Assembly: GCF_002127655.1 (NCBI RefSeq)
Contig: NZ_NEHB01000041.1
Location: 1 to 45,727, forward strand
Length of the DNA stretch: 45,727 bases
Direction of reading: 5' to 3'
DNA from: Janthinobacterium sp. GW456P
GTDB taxonomy: Bacteria; Pseudomonadota; Gammaproteobacteria; Burkholderiales; Burkholderiaceae_D
Shown: positions 31,936 to 41,914 of the stretch, in pieces
Layout of the letters: each line of letters starts with the position of its first letter
How positions within the stretch are numbered: position 1 is the first letter of the stretch
The notes under the pieces: generated by a model
The model's database searches: none
The model's input: the letters and a program-made list of their open reading frames with translations, nothing else
Told to the model about the DNA's origin: nothing
Program-made: the position numbers and the translations under genes

Positions 31936-34308
31936 ATGCTCAAGATTGCTCTGCTGGCGGCCGTACTCGGCCTGGTTCTATTGTTCGCACTTGGTCCCGT
32001 GCGCCGCGCGCTCATCACGCCGCGGCTGCTGGCCTTGTTCAAGCGCATCCTGCCGACCATGTCCGACACAGAACGCGACGCGCTCGAGGCGGGCACCACG
32101 TGGTGGGATGCGGACCTGTTTTCCGGCCGGCCCGACTGGTCCAAACTGCTGGGTTATGGACGTGCCGCGCTCACTGCCGAAGAGCGCCACTTTCTTGATC
32201 ACGACGTCGAACGCCTGTGCGAGCTGGTCAACGACTGGGAAACGCAGCAGGCGCAAGACTTGCCGGCACCGGCCTGGGCATTCATGAAGGAACGCGGCTT
32301 TCTCGGTATGATCATCCCGAAACAATATGGCGGCAAGCAATTCTCCGCGTATATGCATTCGCAAGTGGTCATGAAGCTGTCGAGCCGCTGCTCGGCGCTG
32401 GCCGTGACCGTGATGGTGCCCAATTCGCTGGGACCGGCCGAGCTGCTGCTGCATTACGGCACCGAGGAACAGAAAGATTACTACCTGCCACGCCTGGCCG
32501 CCGGCACCGAGATCCCCTGCTTCGCGCTGACCAGCCCGTATGCGGGTTCCGATGCGGCCGCCATTCCCGACCTGGGCGTGGTCTGCATGGGCATGCATGA
32601 AGGGCGCTCCACCTTGGGTTTCCGCCTGACGTGGAACAAGCGCTACATCACCCTGGCGCCCGTGGCGACCCTGCTGGGGCTGGCATTCCAGACCAGCGAT
32701 CCCGACCACTTGCTCTCCGACAATGATGCGCCCGGCATCACCTGCGCCCTGATCCCCGCCAGCCACGACGGCGTGGTGATCGGCCGCCGCCACCATCCCT
32801 TGAACGCCGCCTTCCAGAACGGCCCCACCTCCGGTCAAGACGTGTTCATTCCCATCGACTGGGTCATCGGCGGCCAGGCGCAGGTGGGTCAAGGCTGGCG
32901 CATGCTGATGGAATGCCTGGCGGCCGGGCGCGCCATCTCGCTGCCCTCGTCCAGCGTGGGCATGGGCAAGATGGCCGTGCGCGGCACCGGCGCGTATGCG
33001 GCCGTGCGGCGCCAGTTCAACATGCCGATCGGCAAGTTCGAGGGGGTGCAGGAAGCGCTGGCCCGCATGGGCGCCAATCTGTACCTGATGGACGCGGCCC
33101 GCACCCTGGCCGCGCATGCCGTCGACTTGGGCGAGAAGCCGGCCGTCATTTCCGCCATCGTCAAATACCACGTCACGGAGCGGGGACGCGCGCTCGTCAA
33201 CGACGGCATGGACATTCTTGGCGGCAAGGGCATCTGCATCGGCCCCAACAATTTCCTCGCCAGCGCCTACCAGCAAATCCCCATCGCCATCACCGTCGAA
33301 GGGGCCAACATCCTCACGCGCAGCCTGATCATCTTCGGCCAGGGCGCCATCCGCGCCCATCCATATGTACTCAGGGAAATGGCCGCCGTCAGCGAAAGCG
33401 ACGGCCGCAAAGCCCTGCGCGATTTCGATGCGGCCTTCTTCGGCCATGTGGGCTTTGTGCTGGGCAACCTGGCGCGGGGGCTGTGGTACGGCCTCGGCGG
33501 CGCCCGCCTGGCGGCCGTACCCGATGCCGGCGCGCCCGCACTGGCGCCCTACTACCGCGCCCTGACGCGGCTGTCGACGGCGTTTGCCGTCATGACGGAT
33601 ATGTCGATGTTCGTGCTCGGTGGCGAGCTCAAACGCCGCGAGCGGCTGTCCGCCCGCCTAGGCGACGTGCTGGCGCAGCTGTATTTGTGCTCCGCGGTGC
33701 TGAAGCGCTACGAGGACGATGGCCGGCCCGAGGCCGACCTGCCGTACGTGCACTGGTCGCTGCAGGATGCACTGGTCAAGGCGCAGCAGGGCTTGACGGG
33801 CGTGCTCGACAATTTCCCAGCGCGCGTGCTGGCAGTACTGCTGCGCACCGTGCTGTTCCCGTTCGGCCTGCCCCACCGTCCGCCATCCGACGAACTGGGC
33901 AGCGAGGTGGCGCTGGCCCTGCAAACGCCGGGCGCCGACCGCGAACGCCTGCTGGCCGACGGCTTCGTGGCGCAAGATGCGGCCGATCCCGTGGCCTGCG
34001 CCGAGCGGGCGCTGGCCCTGCTGCCCGACGTCCTGCACATCGAAAAACGCCTGAAAGACACGCCCGAAGGCGCGGCCCTCAAGCACCTGCCACAAAGCCT
34101 GTCCGCCATGCAGCCGTGGCTGGCCACGGCCAAGGCGGCGGGCACCATCAGCTGCCAGGAGCACAACACCTTGCTGGAATATGCGCGCCTGGTTGACGGT
34201 TTGATCCAGGTCGATGATTTTGCGGCGGCTAAGGCGCAGCAAACCCAGGGCGACGGCGCCGTGCACCGCCTTGACGATGCAGCCGGCGGCGCAAGCCGCG
34301 CAGCCTAG
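31936..34308 (+). CDS. fadE: Acyl-CoA dehydrogenase, FadE type
   Basis: A 790-residue FAD enzyme carrying out the first dehydrogenation of fatty acyl-CoA. It has an N-terminal membrane helix (residues 1-28, LKIALLAAVLGLVLLFALGP), the acyl-CoA dehydrogenase core (about 70-460; FLGMIIPKQYGGK, FALTSPYAGSDAA, NDGMDILGGKG, VEGANILTRSL) and the C-terminal DUF1974 extension of long FadE proteins, close to the 814 residues of E. coli FadE. The ATG at 31936 follows GGGGAG; the frame extends upstream through the tRNA but that part is not coding. Confidence 0.93.
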   Translation: MLKIALLAAVLGLVLLFALGPVRRALITPRLLALFKRILPTMSDTERDALEAGTTWWDADLFSGRPDWSKLLGYGRAALTAEERHFLDHDVERLCELVNDWETQQAQDLPAPAWAFMKERGFLGMIIPKQYGGKQFSAYMHSQVVMKLSSRCSALAVTVMVPNSLGPAELLLHYGTEEQKDYYLPRLAAGTEIPCFALTSPYAGSDAAAIPDLGVVCMGMHEGRSTLGFRLTWNKRYITLAPVATLLGLAFQTSDPDHLLSDNDAPGITCALIPASHDGVVIGRRHHPLNAAFQNGPTSGQDVFIPIDWVIGGQAQVGQGWRMLMECLAAGRAISLPSSSVGMGKMAVRGTGAYAAVRRQFNMPIGKFEGVQEALARMGANLYLMDAARTLAAHAVDLGEKPAVISAIVKYHVTERGRALVNDGMDILGGKGICIGPNNFLASAYQQIPIAITVEGANILTRSLIIFGQGAIRAHPYVLREMAAVSESDGRKALRDFDAAFFGHVGFVLGNLARGLWYGLGGARLAAVPDAGAPALAPYYRALTRLSTAFAVMTDMSMFVLGGELKRRERLSARLGDVLAQLYLCSAVLKRYEDDGRPEADLPYVHWSLQDALVKAQQGLTGVLDNFPARVLAVLLRTVLFPFGLPHRPPSDELGSEVALALQTPGADRERLLADGFVAQDAADPVACAERALALLPDVLHIEKRLKDTPEGAALKHLPQSLSAMQPWLATAKAAGTISCQEHNTLLEYARLVDGLIQVDDFAAAKAQQTQGDGAVHRLDDAAGGASRAA

Positions 34309-34387
34309 CGCGATTGCGGCCTGCGCTGCGCGGCCTATACTGAAACGAGCGGGTGCCATACCCGCTCTTTCCAGAAAGGAGTCCATC

Positions 34388-34633
34388 ATGACGCGCAAAT
34401 TCATCGATTGCCGGGAATTCCCCAGCGACACGCATTGCTCGGTGGCCATCTCGGCCGATAGCGAGGAAGAACTGTTGGGCGTGGCGGTGGAGCACGCGGT
34501 CTCGGTACACCATCACCACGATACGCCGGAGCTGCGCCAGCAACTGCGTCAATTGTTCAAGGACGGCATGCCGTCCGAACACCTGCCCATCAGCGGCCAG
34601 GCCGCCGGCAGCGGCGCCGCGCACGCGCACTAA
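34388..34633 (+). CDS. DUF1059 family small protein
   Basis: An 81-residue protein of the DUF1059 type: N-terminal KFIDCREFPSDTHCSVAISADSEEE, then AVEHAVSVHHHHDTPELRQQLRQLF. Conserved Cys8, Cys15 and a His cluster suggest metal or redox binding; function unknown. Ribosome site AAAGGAG ahead of ATG. 79 bases after fadE and convergent with the MFS pump (four-base gap). Confidence 0.85.
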   Translation: MTRKFIDCREFPSDTHCSVAISADSEEELLGVAVEHAVSVHHHHDTPELRQQLRQLFKDGMPSEHLPISGQAAGSGAAHAH

Positions 34634-34637
34634 GCAG

Positions 34638-35846
34638 TTATCCCGCCAGCGCCACTGGCGGCTTTTTCAGACGCAAGCCCAGCACCAGCGGCACCAGCGC
34701 CGCATACACGACGATCACCGATAGCCAGACGGCGCCGGGCCAGTACGCTCTGACGCCAAAATAGATGCTGGAAAACAGCAGCGGACACAGCACGGACGCC
34801 AGGCTCACGGACGAGGCCAGCACGCCCTGAAACTGGCCTTGCCGGTCCTCGTCCACCTGGCGCGTGGCCAGCGACTGCAGGGCCGGCGCGCCGATGCCTG
34901 CCAGGGCAAACACGGGCATGATGGCAAAGATCATCCAGCCGTGGGTGGCAAAGGCCATGACGACCAGCGCGATGCAGGCGCAGGCCACGCCCGTCAATAT
35001 GGTGGCGCGCTCGCCCAGCAGTTTCACGGCCGGGCCAGGCAGAAAAGCCTGAGCCAGCGCCTGGCACACGCCAAAGGCGCCCAGCGACAGGCCGATCCAC
35101 AGTCCATTCCACTCGAACGCATCGTGGCCCCACAAGGCCCAGCAGACGCCATACACTTCGCCGGCTGCGCTGAAGGTAAAGAAAATCACGGTGATCGGCA
35201 ACAGGCGCTTTTCCGACAGGACCCAGCGCAGCGGGCGCAAAGGATTGAGGGCCGCCAAGTCGAGTCGTGCAGGGCTTGGCGGACGGGATTCGGGCAAGCT
35301 GAAAAACGCCAGCAGCAGGTTGCTGGCAGTTAATACGGCCGCCGCCATGAACGGCAGGCGCAGCCCGGAGTCGCCCAGCGCGCCACCGAGCACGGGGCCG
35401 ATGATGAAACCGGCGCCGAACATAGCATTGAGCAAGCCGAAACGGCGCGCCCGCGTTTGCTCGGGAGAAATGTCGGTGATGTAGGCGGTGGCCACGGACA
35501 CGTTGGCGCTCGTCAAGCCCGCGATGGCGCGTCCCAGCAGCAGCATCCACAGGCTCGGGGCAAACGCGAGGAACAGGTAATTGACGGCCGCGCCCGCCAA
35601 GGACAGCAACAGCACGGGGCGTCGGCCAATCCGGTCGCTCAGCGCTCCCAGCACGGGCGCAAAGATGAACTGCATCAACGCATACAGGGCCGTCATGATG
35701 CCGATATACGGCGCCACGTTGACGGCATGGGTGACGTCGCGCAGCAGCGCGGGCAGGATGGGAAAGATCAGGCCGATGCCGACGGCGTCCAGCATGACGG
35801 TGGCAAAAATGACAGGCAGCGCTGGCACGGGAACGGCTTGTTTCAT
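34638..35846 (-). CDS. Tet-type MFS efflux pump
   Basis: A 402-residue transporter of the TCR/Tet family with 12 predicted helices. Motif A is clear after helix 2 (GALSDRIGRRPVLLLSL) and the antiporter motif C region (GAGFIIGPVLGGALGD) is present, as in Tet(A)/Tet(C) class exporters. It pumps drugs out in exchange for protons; tetracycline itself is not proven. The divergent TetR-family gene and operators at 35863-35929 indicate ligand-induced expression, the standard layout for such pumps. Confidence 0.9.
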   Translation of the reverse strand: MKQAVPVPALPVIFATVMLDAVGIGLIFPILPALLRDVTHAVNVAPYIGIMTALYALMQFIFAPVLGALSDRIGRRPVLLLSLAGAAVNYLFLAFAPSLWMLLLGRAIAGLTSANVSVATAYITDISPEQTRARRFGLLNAMFGAGFIIGPVLGGALGDSGLRLPFMAAAVLTASNLLLAFFSLPESRPPSPARLDLAALNPLRPLRWVLSEKRLLPITVIFFTFSAAGEVYGVCWALWGHDAFEWNGLWIGLSLGAFGVCQALAQAFLPGPAVKLLGERATILTGVACACIALVVMAFATHGWMIFAIMPVFALAGIGAPALQSLATRQVDEDRQGQFQGVLASSVSLASVLCPLLFSSIYFGVRAYWPGAVWLSVIVVYAALVPLVLGLRLKKPPVALAG

Positions 35847-35862
35847 ATACTCAATCCAAATA

Positions 35863-35929
35863 TATACTCAGTACATAAATAGTACGTCCACCCTTACCCT
35901 GCCATCAAGCATTATCTGTACTCAGTACA
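35863..35929. promoter_or_regulatory. Operator pair between the pump and its TetR regulator
   Basis: TGTACTCAGTACA (35917-35929) is a perfect 13-base palindrome around a central C. TATACTCAGTACA (35863-35875) is the same with one mismatch. A third partial copy (ATACTCA) touches the pump start codon. The two full sites are 54 bp apart between divergent starts, so a dimeric TetR protein would cover both promoters. Confidence 0.75.
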
Positions 35930-35951
35930 CTTCGTGTATGATCGCAGCAAC

Positions 35952-36590
35952 ATGACGATTCCTTCCGACCTCCGTTCCCGCAAACGCCTGGCCACCCGGC
36001 AAGCCATCTCGAATGCCGCCACGCGCCTGTTCTTCGTGCGCGGTTTCGAGCAGGTGACGGTGGACGAGATCGCGGCAGCCGCCAATGTCGGGCGCATGAC
36101 CGTCTTCAACCACTTCCCGCGCAAGGAAGACATGTTCTTCGACCGCGAGGAAGAGGGCCGCGCACTGCTGCGCGACGCCTTGCGCCGGCGCGATCCCGCG
36201 ATTCCCCCCATCGAAACCTTGCGCCTGCTGGCGCACCGGCTGGTGGCCGAGGACAGCCCCTACATCACCTTTTCCGCCGCCGGCCAGGGTTTCATTGCCA
36301 CCATTGAGGCCAGCGACACCTTGAAAGCACGGGCGCGGGCGATCCGCGACGAGCTGGCGCAAGTCGTCGCGCAAGCGCTGGCCGAGAGCACGGGCAGCGC
36401 GATAGCCGATCCCCTGGCCCGGCTGGCGGCCAGCCTGCTGCTGGCGACATGGAGCACGGCCCTCATCGAAGCGCACCGTGGTTTCGCACAACATGGCGAC
36501 GCGCAGCGGGCCAAGGCCGGCTTCCTGTCGCTGCTGGACCAGGGACACGCGGGCGTGAACGCCGCCATGGCAGGCACGCCTTACGCCTGA
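35952..36590 (+). CDS. TetR-family transcriptional repressor
   Basis: A 212-residue TetR/AcrR regulator. The N-terminal helix-turn-helix is at about residues 28-57 (GFEQVTVDEIAAAANVGRMTVFNHFPRKED), typical of the family, followed by an all-helical ligand and dimer domain. The start at 35952 is the nearest to the domain; an in-frame ATG at 35934 lies very close to the operator and adds MYDRSN. It should repress the divergent MFS pump and itself. Confidence 0.9.
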   Translation: MTIPSDLRSRKRLATRQAISNAATRLFFVRGFEQVTVDEIAAAANVGRMTVFNHFPRKEDMFFDREEEGRALLRDALRRRDPAIPPIETLRLLAHRLVAEDSPYITFSAAGQGFIATIEASDTLKARARAIRDELAQVVAQALAESTGSAIADPLARLAASLLLATWSTALIEAHRGFAQHGDAQRAKAGFLSLLDQGHAGVNAAMAGTPYA

Positions 36591-36679
36591 GCAGCGTGGC
36601 AGCGGATGCGAATCCCTTGACCCAAGGCAAGGCAATCTGTCGCCAGCCCGCCTACAATCGCCGGCTTTGCCCCTCGCCC

Positions 36680-38041
36680 ATGCGCCACGCTCCCGAACTT
36701 CTTCTGCCTGCCGGCTCCCTGGCCAAGATGCACGCCGCCTTCGACTATGGCGCCGACGCCGTCTACGCGGGCCAGCCGCGCTACAGCCTGCGCGTGCGCA
36801 ATAACGATTTTTCGACCTTGCAAGCCTTGCAGGAAGGCATCGATGGCGCCCATGCGCGCGGCAAGCAATTCTTTGTCGCCAGCAATATCTTCGCCCACAA
36901 CGCCAAGCTGAAAACGTATTTGCGCGACATGGAACCGGTGATCGCCATGCGCCCGGACGCCCTGATCATGGCCGATCCGGGCCTGATCATGATGGTGCGC
37001 GACAAATGGCCGGACGTCCCTATCCACCTGTCCGTGCAGGCGAATGCCGTCAACTGGGCCGACGTGAAATTCTGGCACCGCATGGGCTTGACGCGCGTGA
37101 TCCTGTCGCGCGAACTGTCGCTCGACGAGATCGAGGAAATCCGCCAGCGCTGCCCGGAAATGGAACTCGAGGTGTTCGTCCATGGCGCCCTGTGCATCGC
37201 CTATTCGGGCCGCTGTCTGCTGTCCGGCTATTTCAACCACCGCGATCCGAACCAGGGCACGTGCACGAATTCCTGCCGCTGGGATTACAAGGTGAAAAAT
37301 GCCGAAGAGGATGCCAGCGGCGACCTGGGCGGCATGCAGGTGGTGCCGCTGGAATTCCACCAGGCGCTGGCCGAGGCCGACAACAATGCGTTTTCCGCCC
37401 TGCACCAGCAGCCGCGCCACCCGCTGGCCGATCAGCCATACTTTATTGAAGAAGCGCAGCGCCCGGGCCAGCTGATGCCGATACTCGAAGACGAGCACGG
37501 CACCTACATCATGAACTCGAAGGACTTGCGCGCCGTCGAGCATATCGAGCGCCTGGTCAAGATCGGCGTCGATTCGCTGAAGGTCGAGGGCCGCACCAAG
37601 TCGCTGTACTACGCGGCGCGTACGGCGCAAGTCTACCGCCAGGCCATCGACGATGCCGTGGCGGGCCGGCCTTTCGACATCAGCCTGCTGGGCCAGCTGC
37701 AAGGCCTGGCCAACCGCGGCTACACGGACGGTTTTTATCAACGCCACCACACGCAGGCGCACCAGAACTACATGCGCGGCGCGTCCGAGGCGGACCGCAG
37801 CCAGTACGTGGGCGACGTGCTGAGCGTGGCCGACGGCTGGGCCAGGGTGGAAGTCAAAAACCGCTTCGCCGTGGGCGACCGCATCGAAGCCCTGCACCCG
37901 GGCGGCAACCGCGACTTCACCATCGCCCGCCTGCTGGCCGACGACGGCAGCGAGATCCAGGTGGCGCCCGGCAGCGGCCATTTCGTGCGCATCGAACTCG
38001 ACGCAGCGCTCGACAAAGCCTTGCTGGCCCGCTATTTGTAA
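36680..38041 (+). CDS. TrhP-type U32 protein (prephenate-dependent tRNA hydroxylation)
   Basis: A 453-residue U32 family protein of the YegQ/TrhP group, needed with prephenate for 5-hydroxyuridine formation at tRNA position 34. The U32 signature EVFVHGALCIAYSGRCLLS is exact, and further Cys in GTCTNSCRWDY match the family's iron-sulfur ligands. The C-terminal domain (about 370-453) is beta-barrel-like. The ATG at 36680 is the family start (MRHAPELLLPAGSL), although no ribosome site is seen. Confidence 0.9.
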   Translation: MRHAPELLLPAGSLAKMHAAFDYGADAVYAGQPRYSLRVRNNDFSTLQALQEGIDGAHARGKQFFVASNIFAHNAKLKTYLRDMEPVIAMRPDALIMADPGLIMMVRDKWPDVPIHLSVQANAVNWADVKFWHRMGLTRVILSRELSLDEIEEIRQRCPEMELEVFVHGALCIAYSGRCLLSGYFNHRDPNQGTCTNSCRWDYKVKNAEEDASGDLGGMQVVPLEFHQALAEADNNAFSALHQQPRHPLADQPYFIEEAQRPGQLMPILEDEHGTYIMNSKDLRAVEHIERLVKIGVDSLKVEGRTKSLYYAARTAQVYRQAIDDAVAGRPFDISLLGQLQGLANRGYTDGFYQRHHTQAHQNYMRGASEADRSQYVGDVLSVADGWARVEVKNRFAVGDRIEALHPGGNRDFTIARLLADDGSEIQVAPGSGHFVRIELDAALDKALLARYL

Positions 38042-38116
38042 CCGCCAGTTTGCCGCAACAAGTGGCGAGACAGTTTCCAAGTGTTTGATTTGACAAGAAA
38101 AATTCCAGCTGGTACT

Positions 38117-38200
38117 GCCTAAATAATTTGTTTAGGCTTCAACATTGCTATACGATACGGCCACCCTGCACCCGGGGGGGCCTGATCGGCATCCCGGGTG
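38117..38200. promoter_or_regulatory. Leader of the DUF819 gene with two dyads
   Basis: GCCTAAA (38117-38123) and TTTAGGC (38131-38137) form a 7-bp dyad with a 7-base centre, overlapping a candidate -35 TTGTTT with TACGAT 17 bp downstream. Then CACCCGGG (38169-38176) and CCCGGGTG (38193-38200) form an 8-bp stem 28 bases before the start codon. The first may be an operator, the second an RNA hairpin in the leader. No T-run follows either. Confidence 0.4.
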
Positions 38201-38227
38201 TCCCTGACACGTTCACCGGAATCCCCG

Positions 38228-39475
38228 ATGCCACCTGCCACCTCTGCCCTGATCACCAATGACGCCGTCGTTCTCGGCTTGCTCGCCATCACCCTGGGGG
38301 GCGTCTTCTGGAGCGCTTCCCGCACGGACGGCTTCTGGAAAAAGTTCTATACGTATATTCCATCCTTGCTGATGTGCTATTTGATCCCGGCGCTGCTCAA
38401 CACGTTTGGCATCATCGACGGCAATGCCTCGGGCCTGTACGCCGTGGCGCGCGACTATCTGCTGCCCAGCGCACTGGTCCTGCTGTGCGTGGCCATCGAC
38501 TTCGGCGGCATCATCCGGCTGGGCCCAAAAGCCATCATCATGTTTCTGACAGGAACACTCGGTGTCATGCTGGGCGCCCTGGTCTCGTTCGAAGCCTTGC
38601 GGTTGATCCACCCGGAAACGGTGGCCGGCGACACCTGGCGCGGCATGACGACCGTCGCCGGCTCGTGGATAGGCGGCGGCGCCAACCAGGCGGCCATGAA
38701 GGAAGTGTTTGAAGTCGATGCGACGCTGTTCGGCCAGTTCGTCGCCGTCGACGTGCTGGTGGCCAACGTCTGGACGGCCGTGCTGCTGTTCCTGGCGGGC
38801 CGCGCGGGCGCCTTCGACCGCTGGACCGGCGCGGATTTATCCGCCATCAACGCCCTCAAGGACAGCATCGAAAGCTACCGCGCCCAGCATGCGCGCGTGG
38901 CCAGCCTGACCGACATCATGATCATCCTCGGCGTGGGCCTGGGCGTGACGGGCCTGTCGCACTTCCTGGCCGGCCCCATCATCAGCTGGATCACCACCCT
39001 GCCGGCAGAATGGCGCTTGCAGGACTACAGCCTGACGTCGACCTTCTTCTGGATCGTCGTGCTGGCCACCACCTTCGGCCTGCTGCTGAGCTTTACCCGG
39101 GCGCGCAGCCTGGAAGGCGCGGGCGCCTCGACCATCGGCTCGGCCATGCTGTACGTGCTGGTGGCCACCATCGGCATGCACATGGACTTGAAAGCCCTGT
39201 TCGACAAGCCCTTCCTGTTCCTGCTGGGCATGATCTGGATCGCCGTGCACGGCGGCCTGATGCTGCTCGTCGCCAAGTTGATCCGCGCTCCGCTGTTCTT
39301 CATGGCCGTCGGCTCGCAAGCGAACATCGGCGGCGCCGCCTCGGCCCCCGTCATCGCCAGCGCCTTCCACCCGGCCCTGGCCCCCGTCGGCGTCCTGCTG
39401 GCCGTGCTCGGCTATGCGCTGGGCACCTATGGCGCCTACATCACGGGATTGATTCTGCGAGGCATGGCGGGGTGA
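38228..39475 (+). CDS. DUF819 family membrane protein
   Basis: A 415-residue integral membrane protein with about ten to eleven helices, matching DUF819 (YjcL-like). Conserved GSWIGGGANQAAM, FVAVDVLVANVWTA and AVGSQANIGGAASAPVIASAF in the membrane region resemble inverted-topology carriers; the family is thought to be transporters, substrate unknown. ATG at 38228 chosen over a GTG at 38198, which falls inside the leader hairpin. Monocistronic, ended by the hairpin at 39511. Confidence 0.87.
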   Translation: MPPATSALITNDAVVLGLLAITLGGVFWSASRTDGFWKKFYTYIPSLLMCYLIPALLNTFGIIDGNASGLYAVARDYLLPSALVLLCVAIDFGGIIRLGPKAIIMFLTGTLGVMLGALVSFEALRLIHPETVAGDTWRGMTTVAGSWIGGGANQAAMKEVFEVDATLFGQFVAVDVLVANVWTAVLLFLAGRAGAFDRWTGADLSAINALKDSIESYRAQHARVASLTDIMIILGVGLGVTGLSHFLAGPIISWITTLPAEWRLQDYSLTSTFFWIVVLATTFGLLLSFTRARSLEGAGASTIGSAMLYVLVATIGMHMDLKALFDKPFLFLLGMIWIAVHGGLMLLVAKLIRAPLFFMAVGSQANIGGAASAPVIASAFHPALAPVGVLLAVLGYALGTYGAYITGLILRGMAG

Positions 39476-39510
39476 TGCCCATCCTGGCCTGACCAGCCAA
39501 GCTTGCCACG

Positions 39511-39538
39511 ACAACGCCAGCCTTCGGGCTGGCGTTGT
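39511..39538 (+). terminator. Terminator after the DUF819 gene
   Basis: ACAACGCCAGCC-ttcg-GGCTGGCGTTGT, a perfect 12-bp stem with TTCG loop. The T-tract is short (cgttt), so termination may be partial or the hairpin may mainly protect the mRNA. Confidence 0.75.
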
Positions 39539-39613
39539 CGTTTACTCACGCAGCTTTCGCAGAGTCCTGAAAACTCCCCACAATGTAGCAGAAACCCCTC
39601 AAAACCAAATTTT

Positions 39614-39630
39614 TGCACCATTTTTGTGCG
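39614..39630. promoter_or_regulatory. NtrC-like dyad upstream of glutamate dehydrogenase
   Basis: TGCACCATTTTTGTGCG contains GCAC-N7-GTGC, the spacing of the NtrC operator, and a near-perfect longer dyad TTTGCAC...GTGCGAA. It lies 52 bases before the ATG. A weak sigma-54-like element (GTTGCC preceded by GCGAT) follows at about 39636-39651. Nitrogen control of this ammonia-assimilating gene would make sense, but this is inference. Confidence 0.5.
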
Positions 39631-39681
39631 AAATCTGCGATGATAGTTGCCCAAATAACCGATTACCTCCATGGAATTCTG

Positions 39682-41025
<1,344 letters not shown>

Positions 41026-41062
41026 CCCCAGGACATATACGGGGCTTATCTTGAGAATTAAC

Positions 41063-41182
41063 GACACCTGACAAAACCGTAGCGAGCGGAAGAGAGAGGT
41101 GGTCGAGAAGCGCAACCGTACTAAAGCACGGTGAGCATCGCAGACCGCCTATATCGACGCGCAGTAGGTTTGGTCGGGTGTC
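41063..41182. repeat. 120-bp element with inverted ends, related to 43398-43442
   Basis: Ends GACACCTGACAAAACC (41063-41078) and GGTTTGGTCGGGTGTC (41167-41182) are inverted copies, 14 of 16 bases. Inside is a smaller hairpin ACCGTaCTaaAGcACGGT and, on the minus strand, the core AACCTACTGCGCGTCG. The last base is the first base of the stop codon of the convergent flavin reductase gene. No coding potential. Looks like a MITE or compound REP element. Confidence 0.7.
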
Positions 41183-41739
41183 TACGACATCTCCGGCTTC
41201 ATCAGGCTCTTGCGGCTGATGGTCCTGCCCGACACCATGAACTCGCCGTTGCCGCGGTAGTGCAGGGTTTCGGGCAGCTTGGGCGAGGTGGCCACGTGGG
41301 CCTTGACGCATTCGAAAATAAAAAAGCCGCCTTTCGGATTTCCCGGCACCTGCGCCAGCTTGCATTCGAAGTTGGCGTAGCACTCGGCGATCAGCGGTGC
41401 GCCCACCAGCTCGGCCGGCTGCGGCGTCAGGCCGAAGGCGGCGAACTTGTCCGTGTCTTCGCCGCTGCAATTGCCGATGGCCACCACCTGGTCGACCATG
41501 TCGGCCGTGGGCAGGTTGATCACGCACTCCATGCTGCGCTTGATCATTTCATGGCTGTGATTCGCGTCGGAAATGAAGCAGCCCAGCAACGATGGCGACA
41601 ACTCCATCAGCATGTGCCAGGCCATGGTCATGACGTCGCTTTCGCCCTTCCACGTTGAACTGACGAGCACCACCGGCCCCGGTTCGAGGAAGCGGCGGAT
41701 ATCGGCGACGGGATAATCTTCTTTGTGGTAATTTTTCAT
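41182..41739 (-). CDS. Flavin reductase-like FMN-binding protein
   Basis: A 185-residue split-barrel flavoprotein of the flavin reductase/DIM6-NTAB type (VVLVSSTWKGESDVMTMAWHM, LLGCFISDANHSHEMIK, CVINLP, ANFECKLAQV). Such proteins bind FMN and reduce flavins or act as small oxidoreductases; the partner is unknown. GGAGA precedes the ATG. The stop codon lies at the edge of the 120-bp repeat, so the repeat forms its 3' end. Confidence 0.88.
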   Translation of the reverse strand: MKNYHKEDYPVADIRRFLEPGPVVLVSSTWKGESDVMTMAWHMLMELSPSLLGCFISDANHSHEMIKRSMECVINLPTADMVDQVVAIGNCSGEDTDKFAAFGLTPQPAELVGAPLIAECYANFECKLAQVPGNPKGGFFIFECVKAHVATSPKLPETLHYRGNGEFMVSGRTISRKSLMKPEMS

Positions 41740-41914
41740 GCAGTCTCCAGGACGCGGTACGCCATAGCATAGCCCAACGGCGCCTTGCCGGGCGCGCGGC
41801 TGGGCGATGGCGGCGTGTCATCGGCGCCGCGAATTGGGCCGTTCATCGCAAATTTCTCCCCCTTGGAGATATTGCAACATAGAATACCCTGATCAACTAC
41901 TCAAGGAAACCGCC

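Noticed and set aside
39636..39651. Sigma-54 promoter before gdhA
   Set aside because: The -24 GG is not present (GC instead) and only the TTGC half fits; kept as a note in the NtrC entry only.
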